In this document: piece by piece, positions 21,894 through 34,081 of the stretch
How the letters are laid out: each line of letters begins with the position of its first letter
Position numbering within the stretch: position 1 is the stretch's first letter
NCBI GenBank assembly: GCA_016711875.1
Contig: JADJSD010000001.1
Coordinates: 1,054,001 to 1,118,000 of the forward strand
DNA length: 64,000 bases
Direction: 5' to 3'
Source: Betaproteobacteria bacterium
Lineage (GTDB): Bacteria > Pseudomonadota > Gammaproteobacteria > Burkholderiales > Usitatibacteraceae
Translations under genes and position numbers: made by a program
Notes under the pieces: generated by a model
What the model was told of the DNA's origin: nothing
What the model saw: only the letters and a program-made list of their open reading frames with translations
Database searches by the model: none

Positions 21894-22520
21894 TCACGCC
21901 CCCACGAGGAGGACGAGATGCCGCTTCGCCTCGAGCGTCGGAACGGCGAGCTCCACGACGCGATCCAGGCGGCAGGTGTCCGGCAGGCGGGCGATCTCGT
22001 CGAAAGGGTGCACCCCCTTCATCGCGAGCATCCGGCCTTCGGGCGCGACCAGGTGGCGCGCTCCCTGCACGAAGTCCGCCAGTTCCGCGAAGGCGCGGGA
22101 GACGACGGCGTCGAATTTCGCCTGCGGGTGCCAGCGTTCCACGCGCTCGCAGGCCACCGCGATGTTCTCGAGCTTGAGCTCCATGCGCGCCTGTTCGAGG
22201 AACGTGGCCTTCTTGTGGCTCGAGTCCAGAAGGGTCACCCGCAGGTCGGGGCGGGCGATCGCGAGGGGAATGCCGGGCAGGCCCGCGCCGGTTCCCACAT
22301 CGACGAGCGTGTGGGCCCCGGCGACGTACGGCAGCACGCTCAGGCTGTCGAGGACATGAAGCGTCACCATCTGCTCGAGGTCGCGGATCGCCGTGAGGTT
22401 GTGCACGCGATTCCACTTTTCCAGCAGTCGCAGGTACTGCGCGAGGCGGTCCACGGCCCCTTCCGGGAGGGTGATGCCCATGACGGCCACCCCGTGCCCG
22501 AGTTGCGATTCGAGACTCAT
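21894..22520 (-). CDS. rsmG: 16S rRNA (guanine(527)-N(7))-methyltransferase
   Basis: 208 residues, a SAM-dependent methyltransferase that modifies G527 of 16S rRNA; loss confers low-level streptomycin resistance in many bacteria. Motif I is [20 protein letters not shown]. The N-terminal signature is [19 protein letters not shown], and [14 protein letters not shown] is the conserved catalytic-site block. The start overlaps the mnmG stop by four bases, so translation is coupled. Length is usual. Confidence 0.96.
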   Translation of the reverse strand: MSLESQLGHGVAVMGITLPEGAVDRLAQYLRLLEKWNRVHNLTAIRDLEQMVTLHVLDSLSVLPYVAGAHTLVDVGTGAGLPGIPLAIARPDLRVTLLDSSHKKATFLEQARMELKLENIAVACERVERWHPQAKFDAVVSRAFAELADFVQGARHLVAPEGRMLAMKGVHPFDEIARLPDTCRLDRVVELAVPTLEAKRHLVLLVGA

Positions 22521-24425
22521 GCTTGGTTCTCCGTCGGCCCGGCGCGCAAGGCGAGCGAGCGGCGTTTCAGGTGGACGAGCAGCAGCGAAATCGCCGCGGG
22601 CGTGATGCCCTGGATGCGCGAGGCCTGACCGACCGTGGCCGGCCGGTGCTGCGAGAGCTTCTGCTGGGCTTCCTTCGACAGGCCCCGCACCGCGGCGTAG
22701 TCGACGTCCTCGGGCAACTCGAGGCTTTCCTGCGCCTGCTGCCGGGCGACCTCGTCTTTCTGGCGAACGATGTAGCCCGAGTACTTGGCCGCGATCTCGA
22801 CCTGTTCACGAACGGCCGGGTCGGCGGGCACTTCTCCGGCGACAGGAAGGCTCATCAGTGAGTCATAACTGACACCCGGACGGCGCAAGAGGTCGAATAG
22901 CGAGTACTCGCGCTCCATGGCCTGGCCCAGCACTCTTTCCTGTTCTATTGCCGGAATGCGCGCCGGCTGGGCCCAGGTGGCCTTCAGGCGAGCGGTTTCC
23001 TTCTCGATGGCCTCGCGCTTTCGCTCGAACGCCTCCCACCGGGCGTCGTCCACCAATCCGAGCTTTCGCCCGATACCGGTAAGCCGGAGATCGGCGTTGT
23101 CCTCGCGAAGCTGCAGGCGATACTCCGCCCGGCTCGTGAACATGCGGTAGGGCTCGGATACACCCTGGGTCGTGAGGTCGTCGACCAGCACCCCGAGATA
23201 GGCCTCGTCGCGACCGGGGCACCAGCCGGGCTCACCCCGGGACGCAAGGGCGGCATTGATGCCGGCAAGAATTCCCTGGGCCGCCGCCTCCTCGTAGCCG
23301 GTCGTTCCGTTGATCTGGCCCGCGAAATACAGGCCGGCGATGGCCTTGGACTCCAGGGTCGACCGCAGGCCGCGGGGATCGAAATAGTCGTACTCGATCG
23401 CGTAGCCGGGTCGCAGGATGTGGACATTTTCGAGGCCGGGAATGGAGCGCACCAGGTCCCACTGGACGTCGAAGGGCAGACTCGTGGAGATCCCGTTCGG
23501 ATAGTACTCGTGCGTGTCGAGTCCTTCCGGCTCGAGGAAAACCTGGTGGCTCGTCTTGCCCGCGAAGCGGTGAATCTTGTCCTCGATCGACGGGCAATAG
23601 CGCGGGCCGACGCCTTCGATGACCCCCGTAAACATCGGCGACCGGTCCAGCCCGGAGCGAATGATGTCGTGGGTATGCTCCCGGGTATGGGTGATCCAGC
23701 ACGGCAGCTGCCGAGGGTGCATCGAGCGAGCGCCCAGGAAGGAGAAGACCGGCTCCGGCGAGTCACCGGGCTGCTCCGTGCACTTCGAGAAGTCGATCGT
23801 CCGCCCGTCGAGGCGAGGCGGCGTTCCCGTCTTCAGCCTGCCGACCGGGAGTTTCAGTTCGCGAAGGCGCGCCGCGAGGGAGACGGAAGGCGGGTCGCCC
23901 GCACGGCCGGCGGCATAGTTTTCGAGGCCGACGTGGATGCGACCGCCCAGGAACGTGCCCGCCGTGAGCACGACAGTGGATGCCCGGAACGTGAGGCCGA
24001 TGGCCGTGATCGCACCGGCGACCGTGTCCCCCTCGATCAGCAGGTCATCGACCGCCTGCTGGAACATCCAGAGGCCGGGCTGGTTTTCGAGCCGCCGCCG
24101 GATGGCGGCCCGATAGAGGACACGATCCGCCTGGGCTCGGGTCGCCCGCACGGCCGGACCCTTGCTCGCATTGAGGGTGCGGAACTGGATCCCCGGACTC
24201 ATCCGTCGCCAAAGCCATCGCCCCGCCGAGGGCGTCGACTTCGCGCACGAGATGGCCCTTGCCGATTCCCCCGATGGAGGGGTTGCACGACATTTGCCCG
24301 AGGGTTTCGACCGAGTGGGTAAGCAGGAGCGTGCGCGCCCCCGAGCGCGCGGCCGCAAGCGCAGCCTCGCTGCCGGCGTGGCCGCCACCGACGACGATGA
24401 CATCGAAGCGCGAGGGGAAGTCCAT
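22517..24425 (-). pseudogene. mnmG: mnmG (gidA), tRNA uridine-34 carboxymethylaminomethylation enzyme, interrupted by a one-base frameshift
   Basis: As written the reading frame is broken. The first part starts at ATG 24425 and reads [20 protein letters not shown] (FAD site) through [20 protein letters not shown] to ALATDES. The rest ([20 protein letters not shown] onward) lies in another frame. Dropping one C from CCCC at 24191-24194 joins them to [12 protein letters not shown] and gives a normal 635-residue protein. The remainder is intact, including the [12 protein letters not shown] region, the C-terminal helical domain and [20 protein letters not shown]. MnmG works with MnmE to modify wobble uridine in tRNA. 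With no other decay, a sequencing or assembly slip is as likely as a true mutation. It overlaps rsmG by four bases. Confidence 0.9.
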
Positions 24426-24503
24426 GGGGATCGCAGGAATGGCCCGAAGGGCCGGAGCAGCGAACCCGGAATTCTACGGGATTTGCCACCCGCGACCTAG
24501 CGA

Positions 24504-24519
24504 GGTTCCACGTGGAACA
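24504..24519. other. parS site 1 (ParB-binding palindrome)
   Basis: GGTTCCACGTGGAACA contains the perfect 14-base palindrome GTTCCACGTGGAAC, the ParB-binding sequence of proteobacterial chromosomes, for example in Pseudomonas. It lies in the intergenic stretch upstream of mnmG, 42 bases centre to centre from a second copy and about 4.3 kb from the dnaA start. Confidence 0.9.
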
Positions 24520-24545
24520 CGGTCGTCGGGACCCGTCGGGCGGAT

Positions 24546-24561
24546 TGTTCCACGTGGAACA
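24546..24561. other. parS site 2 (ParB-binding palindrome)
   Basis: TGTTCCACGTGGAACA is a perfect 16-base palindrome matching the parS consensus. The 42-base distance to site 1 is about four helical turns, placing both on the same face of the DNA. The cognate parA and parB lie 2.7-4.3 kb away. Confidence 0.93.
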
Positions 24562-24575
24562 ACCGCAACCGGGAC

Positions 24576-24884
24576 TCAGCGCACGTTGGTGGGGCGGCGC
24601 TCGACGCAGTACGAGTAGCCCAGCGCGGCCAACTCACCTTCCGACAAATTCTCCGCCCGGGATGCCGACAGGAGCATGTGGGTCTGCACGCCTTCCAGCC
24701 AGCTGTCAGCCACTTTCCGGACCTGCGTGGCAGGATCCAGCTTGGCTCGCTTGGCGTAGGCAATGGTTCGAGCCGTCTGGTCCGCCGTGGAACGGCAGGC
24801 GCGTTTCACGCCTTCGCTGACTTCCTGGGCCCCGGCCGGCGCGATGACGACCAGGGTCAGGGCAAAAAGGAACGCTCGATTCAT
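24576..24884 (-). CDS. Small exported protein of unknown function
   Basis: A 102-residue protein I do not recognise. Residues 1-19 form a clear signal peptide (MNRAFLFALTLVVIAPAGA, cleavage before Gln20). The mature part is charged and probably helical, with two cysteines (C30 and C93) that could form a disulfide in the periplasm. The gene sits between mnmE and mnmG, 15 bases after mnmE on the same strand, and its 3' end lies close to the parS pair. It is not part of the usual conserved cluster, so it is a lineage-specific insertion into the mnmE-mnmG interval. Confidence 0.7.
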   Translation of the reverse strand: MNRAFLFALTLVVIAPAGAQEVSEGVKRACRSTADQTARTIAYAKRAKLDPATQVRKVADSWLEGVQTHMLLSASRAENLSEGELAALGYSYCVERRPTNVR

Positions 24885-24899
24885 GGAGATCTCCTGAGA

Positions 24900-26243
24900 T
24901 TACTTGCCGATGCAGAATCGGCTGAAAATCTGGCCCAGCAACTCGTCCGGGGTCAACCCACCGGTGATGCGACCCAGGGCCTGCTGCGCTATTTTCAACT
25001 CTTCTGCCAATAATTCAATAGGTTGTGCTTGACCCACCGCCCGCGCCAGGGCATCGGATGCCTCCCCCAGCGCCACCAGGTGTCGTTCACGCGCGAGAAA
25101 GACACCCTCGCCCTGGGGCCGCCAACCCGCGACGTCGAGGAGCCAGCCCCGAAGCGCGGCCACGCCATCCCCCGTGAGCGCCGAGAGACGGATGGACGCT
25201 TCGTCCCCGCGATCTTCGCGCCCCGCGGGCGTTGCGGCCAGATCGATCTTGTTGATGACCCGCACGCGGGGAACACCCACCGGAAACCGGGCCTCCAGTG
25301 TGGAATCGTCCGCCGCACCCGGGCGCATGGCATCGACCACGTGCATCACCGCCCCCGCCTTGGAAATCGCGTCCCAGGCCCGATCGATGCCGATTCGCTC
25401 CACTTCGTCACCGGTGTCGCGGAGCCCTGCCGTGTCGATGAGGTGGATAGGTACGCCCTCGAGCACCAGCATCGCCCTCACGTGGTCGCGCGTCGTGCCC
25501 GGGATCGGCGTCACGATCGCCACTTCCTCGCCGGCCAGGCGGTTCAGGAGGCTCGACTTGCCGACATTCGGTGCGCCGGCCAGCACGACCGTGAGCCCGT
25601 CGCGCAGCACCGCTCCTTGCCGCGCTTCCTCCAGGATCGCCGCCAGTTCCGCGACCAACTCCTCGCCTCGGCGCCGCTGCCAGGCCCTATCGGCCGGATC
25701 AATCTCCTCTTCGGGAAAATCGATGCAAGCCTCGACGTGCAGGCGCAGCTCCGTCAGTCGTTCGACCAGGGCCGTGATACGCGACGAGAACTCGCCGACG
25801 AGCGAGCGCGCAGCGCCGCGTGCGGCTTCCGCGCTGGCGGCATCGATGAGGTCGGCCACGCCCTCGGCCTGCGCCAGGTCGAGGCGGTCGTTGAGGAACG
25901 CCCGGCGCGTGAACTCGCCGGGTTCGGCATGGCGAGCGCCTGCCGCGACGCACGACTGGAGCACCTGCCGAAGCACGACGGGCCCACCGTGGCCCTGCAA
26001 TTCGAGGACGTCTTCCCCGGTGTAGGAATGAGGTGCCGGGAAGCGAAGGACGATTCCCTCGTCGAGAATGGCCCCGTTCGCGTCGCGAAAGCGCGCGATT
26101 TGGGCCCTTCGGGGAACCGGGTCGCACCCGAGCAACGCCTGGGCCACCACGGGGACAAGCGGTCCCGAAACGCGGACCACACCGATGCCGCCGCGCCCGG
26201 AAGCGGTCGCGATGGCCGCGATCGTGTCCGGCCGCGCGGTCAC
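24900..26243 (-). CDS. mnmE: tRNA modification GTPase MnmE
   Basis: 447 residues, normal length. The N-terminal formyl-THF-binding domain begins (V)TARPDTIAAIATASGRGGIG. The inserted G domain has G1 GAPNVGKSSLLN, G2/G3 TPIGTTRDH-type residues (PIPGTTRDHV) and DTAG. The C-terminus ends in the catalytic FSRFCIGK with the conserved Cys. I chose GTG at 26243, five bases after the yidC stop, because it gives the family N-terminus; an upstream ATG at 26288 lies inside yidC. MnmE pairs with MnmG in wobble-uridine modification, and that partner is frameshifted in this sequence. Confidence 0.95.
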   Translation of the reverse strand: MTARPDTIAAIATASGRGGIGVVRVSGPLVPVVAQALLGCDPVPRRAQIARFRDANGAILDEGIVLRFPAPHSYTGEDVLELQGHGGPVVLRQVLQSCVAAGARHAEPGEFTRRAFLNDRLDLAQAEGVADLIDAASAEAARGAARSLVGEFSSRITALVERLTELRLHVEACIDFPEEEIDPADRAWQRRRGEELVAELAAILEEARQGAVLRDGLTVVLAGAPNVGKSSLLNRLAGEEVAIVTPIPGTTRDHVRAMLVLEGVPIHLIDTAGLRDTGDEVERIGIDRAWDAISKAGAVMHVVDAMRPGAADDSTLEARFPVGVPRVRVINKIDLAATPAGREDRGDEASIRLSALTGDGVAALRGWLLDVAGWRPQGEGVFLARERHLVALGEASDALARAVGQAQPIELLAEELKIAQQALGRITGGLTPDELLGQIFSRFCIGK

Positions 26244-26247
26244 GGCA

Positions 26248-27945
26248 CTAGCGCTTGCCCTTCGCCTTGGCCGCGGCTTCGGCGGCAAGGGTCTTGTTGA
26301 TGTGCCACTGCTGGGCGATCGAGAGCAGGTTCTGCACGACCCAATACAGCACGAGGCCGGAGGGGAAGAAGAGGAAGAAGACGCTGAAAACGATGGGCAT
26401 CGCGAGCATCACGCGGGCCTGCACGGGATCGGCCGGCTGCGGGTTGAGCTTCGTCTGCACGAACATCGAGATCGCATAGATCACGGGCAGGATGTAGAAC
26501 GGGTCCGGCGCGGACAGGTCCTGGATCCAGCCGAGCCACGGCGCATGGCGAAGTTCGATCGACGCGAGCAGCACCCAATAGAGCGCGATGAACACCGGGA
26601 TCTGCACCACGATCGGAAGGCACCCGCCCAGCGGGTTGATCTTCTCCGTGCGGTAGAGCTCCATCATCGCCTGGTTGAGCTTCTGGCGATCGTCCCCGTA
26701 AAGCTGCTTGAGCTTTTCCATCTTCGGCCCGAGCACCTTCATCTGCGCCATCGACCGGCCGGCCTTGTGGTTGAGCGGGTAGAACACGCCCTTGATGAGG
26801 ATGGTGAGCAGGATGATGGCCCAGCCCCAGTTGCCGACGAAGCCGTGGATGGTCTTGAGGACCCAGAAAAGAGGCGAAGCGAGGATGTAGAGCCAGCCGT
26901 AGTCGACGACGAGCTCGAGCCCGGGTGCGATCTTCGCGAGCTTGTCTGTCTCCTGCGGGCCGATGTAGAGCGGCACGGTCACTGCGGCGGTGGCGCCCGG
27001 AGCGATCGCGCCGACCGGAACGACGACGCCCACCGTGAACAGGTTCTCGCCGACCTTGTTCGTGAAGTATTCGCGCTCGCTTCCCCCCTTGGGCAGCCAG
27101 GCGGAAACGAAATAGTGCTGCACCATCCCGATCCAGCCGTCCTTCGCCTTTTTCGGGTGGGTCTGCTTGCCCTTCTCGATGTCCTTGAAGTCGACCTTCA
27201 CGAACTTCGACTCTTCGGTGTAGAGGGCCGGACCCGTGAAAGTCGCAACGCCGGCGAAGGAACTGGTCTGCGCGGCCTCCTGGCTCGGCTGGTTGCCATC
27301 GCGAAGGAACTGGAAATAGGCGAAAGGCGAAGCGGCCTTGTCGCCCGTGTTCTTCACCTCGTAGCCCACGTCGATCTCGTAACTGCCGCGCTTGAAGGAG
27401 AACTTCTTCGTTACCTCCATGCCGGCGGCATCCTTCGCCACGAGGCGCACCTCGAGGTTGTCCTGGCCCTGGGCGAGCGAGAACTCCTTCATCTCGGCCG
27501 TGTAGATCGTCTTGTGATTGGGCAACCCCTCGCCCAGCAGGCCCGACTGCGTCACGAAGAACTGCTTCGGATCCGGTTCGAGGAGCGTGAGCGGCTTCGT
27601 GCGATCGAGCGCGGAGAAGACCTTGTGGAGCTTCACGCGGCGGATGTCGCCGCCGGCCGTGTTCAACTCGACGTCGAACATGTCCGTCTTCACGAGGATC
27701 GATTCGCCGCCGCCGGCGAGAGCGGCGCCGGCGGGCGCCGAAGGAGTAGATGCGGGTGACGGCGCTCCTGCCGAGGGAACCGCCGGGGCAAGCGAAGTGG
27801 AGGGCGTTGGAGCGGCTCCCGGGGTGGCCGTCGTCGCGACGGCTGCGGGAGGCGCCTTGGGCGCGTTGTGCTTCTGCCAGGCGTCCCAAAGCAAAAGCGC
27901 GGAAAAGCTGAATACCACGAAGGCGATGAGTCGCTGGATGTCCAT
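26248..27945 (-). CDS. yidC: Membrane protein insertase YidC
   Basis: 565 residues, the Gram-negative type. An N-terminal membrane anchor (LIAFVVFSFSALLLWDAW) is followed by a Pro/Ala/Thr-rich linker, a large periplasmic beta domain (about 70-360) and the conserved five-helix insertase core (about 370-550) with GNWGWAIILLTILIKGVFYP. The core's conserved Arg is in NHKAGRSMAQMKVLGPKMEK. It inserts membrane proteins, including the F0 subunits encoded nearby, alone or with SecYEG. The C-terminus is a basic tail. It is part of the rpmH-rnpA-yidD-yidC-mnmE chain. Confidence 0.97.
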   Translation of the reverse strand: MDIQRLIAFVVFSFSALLLWDAWQKHNAPKAPPAAVATTATPGAAPTPSTSLAPAVPSAGAPSPASTPSAPAGAALAGGGESILVKTDMFDVELNTAGGDIRRVKLHKVFSALDRTKPLTLLEPDPKQFFVTQSGLLGEGLPNHKTIYTAEMKEFSLAQGQDNLEVRLVAKDAAGMEVTKKFSFKRGSYEIDVGYEVKNTGDKAASPFAYFQFLRDGNQPSQEAAQTSSFAGVATFTGPALYTEESKFVKVDFKDIEKGKQTHPKKAKDGWIGMVQHYFVSAWLPKGGSEREYFTNKVGENLFTVGVVVPVGAIAPGATAAVTVPLYIGPQETDKLAKIAPGLELVVDYGWLYILASPLFWVLKTIHGFVGNWGWAIILLTILIKGVFYPLNHKAGRSMAQMKVLGPKMEKLKQLYGDDRQKLNQAMMELYRTEKINPLGGCLPIVVQIPVFIALYWVLLASIELRHAPWLGWIQDLSAPDPFYILPVIYAISMFVQTKLNPQPADPVQARVMLAMPIVFSVFFLFFPSGLVLYWVVQNLLSIAQQWHINKTLAAEAAAKAKGKR

Positions 27946-27991
27946 CAGGGGAGGGGAATCAACGGTTCGTCGAAGTCACGCGCGCGAAGGC

Positions 27992-28201
27992 TCACGGGAC
28001 GGGATCATAGCCACCGGCGGTCCAGGGATGGCAGCGAAGTATGCGGCGAGCGGCAAGCCAGGAACCGGAAATCGCCCCGTGGCGCTCCAGGGCCTCCATG
28101 GCGTAGTGCGAGCAGGAGGGCGTGAACCGGCACTGCGACCCCCACCAAGGCGACAGCAAGTAGCGATACGCCCGGATGAGCGCGATGAGGACGTGCTTCA
28201 A
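27992..28201 (-). CDS. yidD: Membrane protein insertion efficiency factor YidD
   Basis: 69 residues. The family signature is complete: [20 protein letters not shown], then [13 protein letters not shown] and [18 protein letters not shown], with three conserved cysteines. The start is a TTG at 28201, one base after the rnpA stop. It gives the standard N-terminus (M)[11 protein letters not shown]; no ATG or GTG alternative exists upstream of the conserved region. YidD is a small membrane-associated protein that helps YidC. The compact packing rnpA-yidD-yidC is the usual arrangement. Confidence 0.92.
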   Translation of the reverse strand: MKHVLIALIRAYRYLLSPWWGSQCRFTPSCSHYAMEALERHGAISGSWLAARRILRCHPWTAGGYDPVP

Positions 28202-28202
28202 G

Positions 28203-28562
28203 CTAGGACACCGCCGCGCGATCGAGGAGCGAGAGCAGTTCGTCGCGCCAGGGTTTCTCGCCTTGCCGCGTGAACTTCTCCCGAACCGTGAAGACGAGGT
28301 CCAGGCCAAGGTCGCGGGCCGCATGCTGCCGGAAGGCCTCGCGCGCCAGGCGCTTCAGGCGGTTGCGATCGACTGCCCGCGGCGCCTGGCGCTTGGGAAC
28401 GGAGAGTCCGAGCCTCGAAAGGCCGGCCGGGCCGGCCGCGACGTGCAGGAGCATGCTCGTGCCTCGAAGCTTGCGGGGGGAACGAAGCGCGGCCGTGAAT
28501 GCGCCACGGCCCACAAAGCGGTGGCGCCGGGAAAGGCCAGCCTTCCGGGCGCCTCGGGTCAT
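28203..28562 (-). CDS. rnpA: Ribonuclease P protein component
   Basis: 119 residues. It binds the catalytic RNase P RNA (not in this window) to process tRNA 5' ends. The RNR motif region reads [20 protein letters not shown], followed by [20 protein letters not shown], with the expected high content of Arg and Lys. The start is the ATG at 28562, seven bases after rpmH; the frame is open 20 codons further upstream, through rpmH. Together with rpmH it forms the conserved rpmH-rnpA pair. Confidence 0.96.
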   Translation of the reverse strand: MTRGARKAGLSRRHRFVGRGAFTAALRSPRKLRGTSMLLHVAAGPAGLSRLGLSVPKRQAPRAVDRNRLKRLAREAFRQHAARDLGLDLVFTVREKFTRQGEKPWRDELLSLLDRAAVS

Positions 28563-28569
28563 GCGCGCT

Positions 28570-28704
28570 TCAGACGGCGATACGCTTGCGGCCCTTGGCA
28601 CGACGGGCGTTGATGACCGCACGGCCGGCGGCCGTCTTCATGCGGACGCGGAAACCATGCGTCTTCTGGCGCCGCGTGTTGGACGGCTGGAAAGTGCGTT
28701 TCAT
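28570..28704 (-). CDS. rpmH: 50S ribosomal protein L34
   Basis: 44 residues: [20 protein letters not shown] begins it and [10 protein letters not shown] ends it, an almost invariant protein. The ATG at 28704 is preceded by an AGAGG ribosome site. It heads the leftward operon, and its promoter probably includes the TATAAT at 28765-28760. It faces dnaA across a 200-base gap, the classical rpmH-dnaA divergent arrangement next to the origin. Confidence 0.98.
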   Translation of the reverse strand: MKRTFQPSNTRRQKTHGFRVRMKTAAGRAVINARRAKGRKRIAV

Positions 28705-28759
28705 GGGAACCTCTTTGGGGGTTGCGGACTTCGCCCCTGTTTCAGGCGAAAAGCGCGCG

Positions 28760-28788
28760 ATTATAGCGGATCGCGGCGATTCCCGCCA
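28760..28788 (-). promoter_or_regulatory. Candidate promoter of rpmH operon
   Basis: On the minus strand a perfect TATAAT (complement of 28760-28765) lies 55 bases before the rpmH ATG. The -35 position (28783-28788) reads TGGCGG, a poor match, so recognition would depend mainly on the -10 element. Confidence 0.5.
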
Positions 28789-28820
28789 CCTCCCCACCCC
28801 ACCGGCTGCAGGCTCCACCC

Positions 28821-28829
28821 TGTGGATAA
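28821..28829. promoter_or_regulatory. Consensus DnaA box upstream of dnaA
   Basis: TGTGGATAA is the exact complement of the consensus box TTATCCACA. It is the only perfect copy seen in the rpmH-dnaA gap. It overlaps the -35 position of the candidate dnaA promoter, which fits autoregulation. Confidence 0.8.
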
Positions 28830-28851
28830 CCCCCCGCTTTCCCTATAGAAT
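28821..28851 (+). promoter_or_regulatory. Candidate dnaA promoter overlapping a DnaA box
   Basis: TATAGAAT at 28844-28851 offers a -10 element about 55 bases before the dnaA start. The -35 window at 17 bases spacing falls in TGTGGATAA, the DnaA box. Binding of DnaA there would block RNA polymerase. Confidence 0.45.
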
Positions 28852-28905
28852 CGCGATTCCTTCCGCCCCACCCGTTCCACCCCCGAACCACCCTCCACCG
28901 TGCCC

Positions 28906-30234
28906 ATGGATTCGCTCTGGCATTCCCTCGTTTCCGAGCTCAAGAAGGACTTGCCGGCGCAGCAGTACGACACCTGGATCAAGCCCCTGAAAGCCGAACG
29001 GCACGGGGACCACCTGAGGGTCGTCGCCCCCAACCAGCACGTGCTGCGGTGGATCCGCACGAATCTCCTCGCCAAGCTCGAAACGCGTGCCGAGCGGTTC
29101 GCCGGCGCGATGCTGCAGGTCGACCTCGTCCTCGACGACGCCACGGCCGAGACCGAGATCGTGATGCCCGAGCCGGTTCCCGTTCCTTCGGCGCCGGAGC
29201 GCCCCTCCCGGGAAGAGCACCGCCTCAACCCGTCGTTCACGTTCACGAACTTCGTGAACGGCAAGGCAAACCAGATCGCGCGGGCGGCGGCCATCCAGGT
29301 GGCGGAGAACCCGGGCACGGCCTACAACCCGCTCTTCATCTACGGGGGCACGGGCCTGGGCAAGACCCACCTGCTGCAGGCCATCGGCACCGAGGTTCTC
29401 AAGCGCAACCCGAAGGCCAAGGTCCGCTACATACACGCCGAGCAGTTCGTCGCGGACGTCGTGCGGGCCTACCAGCACAAGAGCTTCGACTCCCTGAAGC
29501 GCTATTACCGCTCGCTCGACCTCTTCCTCATCGACGACGTGCAGTTCTTCGTCGGCAAGTCGCGCTCGCAGGAGGAGTTCTTCTACACGTTCAACGCCCT
29601 GTTCGAGGCTCACAAGCAGGTCGCGATCACGAGCGACTGCTTCCCGCGCGAGATGACGGGCATCGAGGACCGCCTCATTTCCCGCTTCGGCTGGGGCCTC
29701 ACGGTCGCGGTCGAGCCGCCGGAACTCGAGATGCGGGTTGCGATCCTCCTGAAGAAGGCCGAGATCGACGGCGTCCATGTCGACGAAGCGGTGGCTTTCT
29801 TCATCGCGAAGCACATCCGGTCGAACGTGCGGGAGCTCGAGGGGGCGCTCAAGCGCGTGATCGCCTACGCGCGCTTCAACAACACGACCGTCACCGTCGC
29901 GTCCGCTCGGGAGGCGCTCAAGGACCTGCTCGCCGTGCTCACGCGCCAGGTCTCGATCGAGAACATCCAGAAGACCGTCGCCGACTACTACAAGATCAAG
30001 GTGTCGGAGATGTACTCAAAGAAACGGTTCCGTTCCGTCGCGAGGCCGCGCCAGGTGGCCATGGCTCTCGCCAAGGAACTCACGCAGCAGAGCCTTCCGG
30101 AGATAGGCGAGTCCTTCGGGGGGCGCGATCACACCACGGTGCTGCACGCTTGCCGCAAGGTGCTGGAGTTGCGCGAGGGCGATCAGGACTTCGCACGCGA
30201 CTACGCCCAACTTCAGCAGATCCTCCTGGGATGA
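28906..30234 (+). CDS. dnaA: Chromosomal replication initiator protein DnaA
   Basis: 442 residues from ATG 28906; a GTG two codons earlier is possible. Domain I begins MDSLWHSLVSELKKDLPAQQ. A short linker (about 80-105) precedes the AAA+ domain with Walker A YGGTGLGKTHLLQAIG, Walker B LFLIDDVQFF and the sensor region ITSDCFPREM. Domain IV has the DnaA-box helix-turn-helix with the signature GGRDHTTVLHACRKV. The linker is short compared with E. coli DnaA. No strong Shine-Dalgarno precedes either start. It is followed by dnaN and gyrB in the usual order. Confidence 0.98.
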   Translation: MDSLWHSLVSELKKDLPAQQYDTWIKPLKAERHGDHLRVVAPNQHVLRWIRTNLLAKLETRAERFAGAMLQVDLVLDDATAETEIVMPEPVPVPSAPERPSREEHRLNPSFTFTNFVNGKANQIARAAAIQVAENPGTAYNPLFIYGGTGLGKTHLLQAIGTEVLKRNPKAKVRYIHAEQFVADVVRAYQHKSFDSLKRYYRSLDLFLIDDVQFFVGKSRSQEEFFYTFNALFEAHKQVAITSDCFPREMTGIEDRLISRFGWGLTVAVEPPELEMRVAILLKKAEIDGVHVDEAVAFFIAKHIRSNVRELEGALKRVIAYARFNNTTVTVASAREALKDLLAVLTRQVSIENIQKTVADYYKIKVSEMYSKKRFRSVARPRQVAMALAKELTQQSLPEIGESFGGRDHTTVLHACRKVLELREGDQDFARDYAQLQQILLG

Positions 30235-30257
30235 TCGGTGACTCAATGCCCCGGGAA

Positions 30258-30310
30258 AACCTGTGGATGGTTTGCCGGTCCCCCCGGACCCGCCGTTTTG
30301 TCCACAGGTT
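30258..30310. repeat. Inverted repeat carrying two DnaA-box-like sites
   Basis: AACCTGTGGA (30258-30267) and its exact reverse complement TCCACAGGTT (30301-30310) flank a GC-rich 33-base spacer. Each arm includes most of a DnaA box, one and two mismatches from consensus respectively. Confidence 0.6.
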
Positions 30311-30389
30311 CCGGCGCCGCCCGGGCAAAACGATCCCCAGCCCGAAACGCTGCCAACGCATTGAACCGCAAGGCGTTAAGGAGTTATTC

Positions 30390-30434
30390 GTGAAACGGGC
30401 CGTCTCCTATCAACTATCAACTAGTTTGAGATAA
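30390..30434 (+). CDS. Possible 14-residue leader peptide upstream of dnaN
   Basis: A GTG at 30390 is preceded by a perfect AAGGAG (30378-30383) with six bases of spacing. It opens a 14-codon frame reading (M)KRAVSYQLSTSLR and ending in TAA at 30432-30434, five bases before the dnaN ATG. dnaN itself lacks a good ribosome site, so re-initiation from this short frame is plausible. The repeats CTATCAA lie inside it. It could also be chance; nothing but the ribosome site and position supports it. Confidence 0.3.
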   Translation: MKRAVSYQLSTSLR

Positions 30435-30439
30435 CCAAT

Positions 30440-34020
<3,581 letters not shown>

Positions 34021-34081
34021 CTTCGGGGGGTTGAGCTTTCGCGCGACCCGCCGTCGAAACGTATGGAGGCAGGCAGTTCGC

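Larger units (their letters stand above)
30235..30439. other. dnaA-dnaN intergenic region, possible part of oriC
   Basis: This 205-base gap holds two DnaA-box-like sequences in opposite orientation (TGTGGATGG at 30262-30270 and TTGTCCACA at 30298-30306), within an inverted repeat AACCTGTGGA/TCCACAGGTT. After them comes a less GC-rich stretch with the direct repeat CTATCAA CTATCAA (30407-30420), a possible unwinding element. Gene orientation switches on the other side of dnaA. Origin function is inferred from this arrangement and not shown directly; the rpmH-dnaA gap is the other candidate. Confidence 0.45.

Noticed and set aside
24512..24820. Plus-strand frame over the parS sites
   Set aside because: It is antisense to the small exported protein gene, which has a clear signal peptide; the frame itself has no ribosome site.
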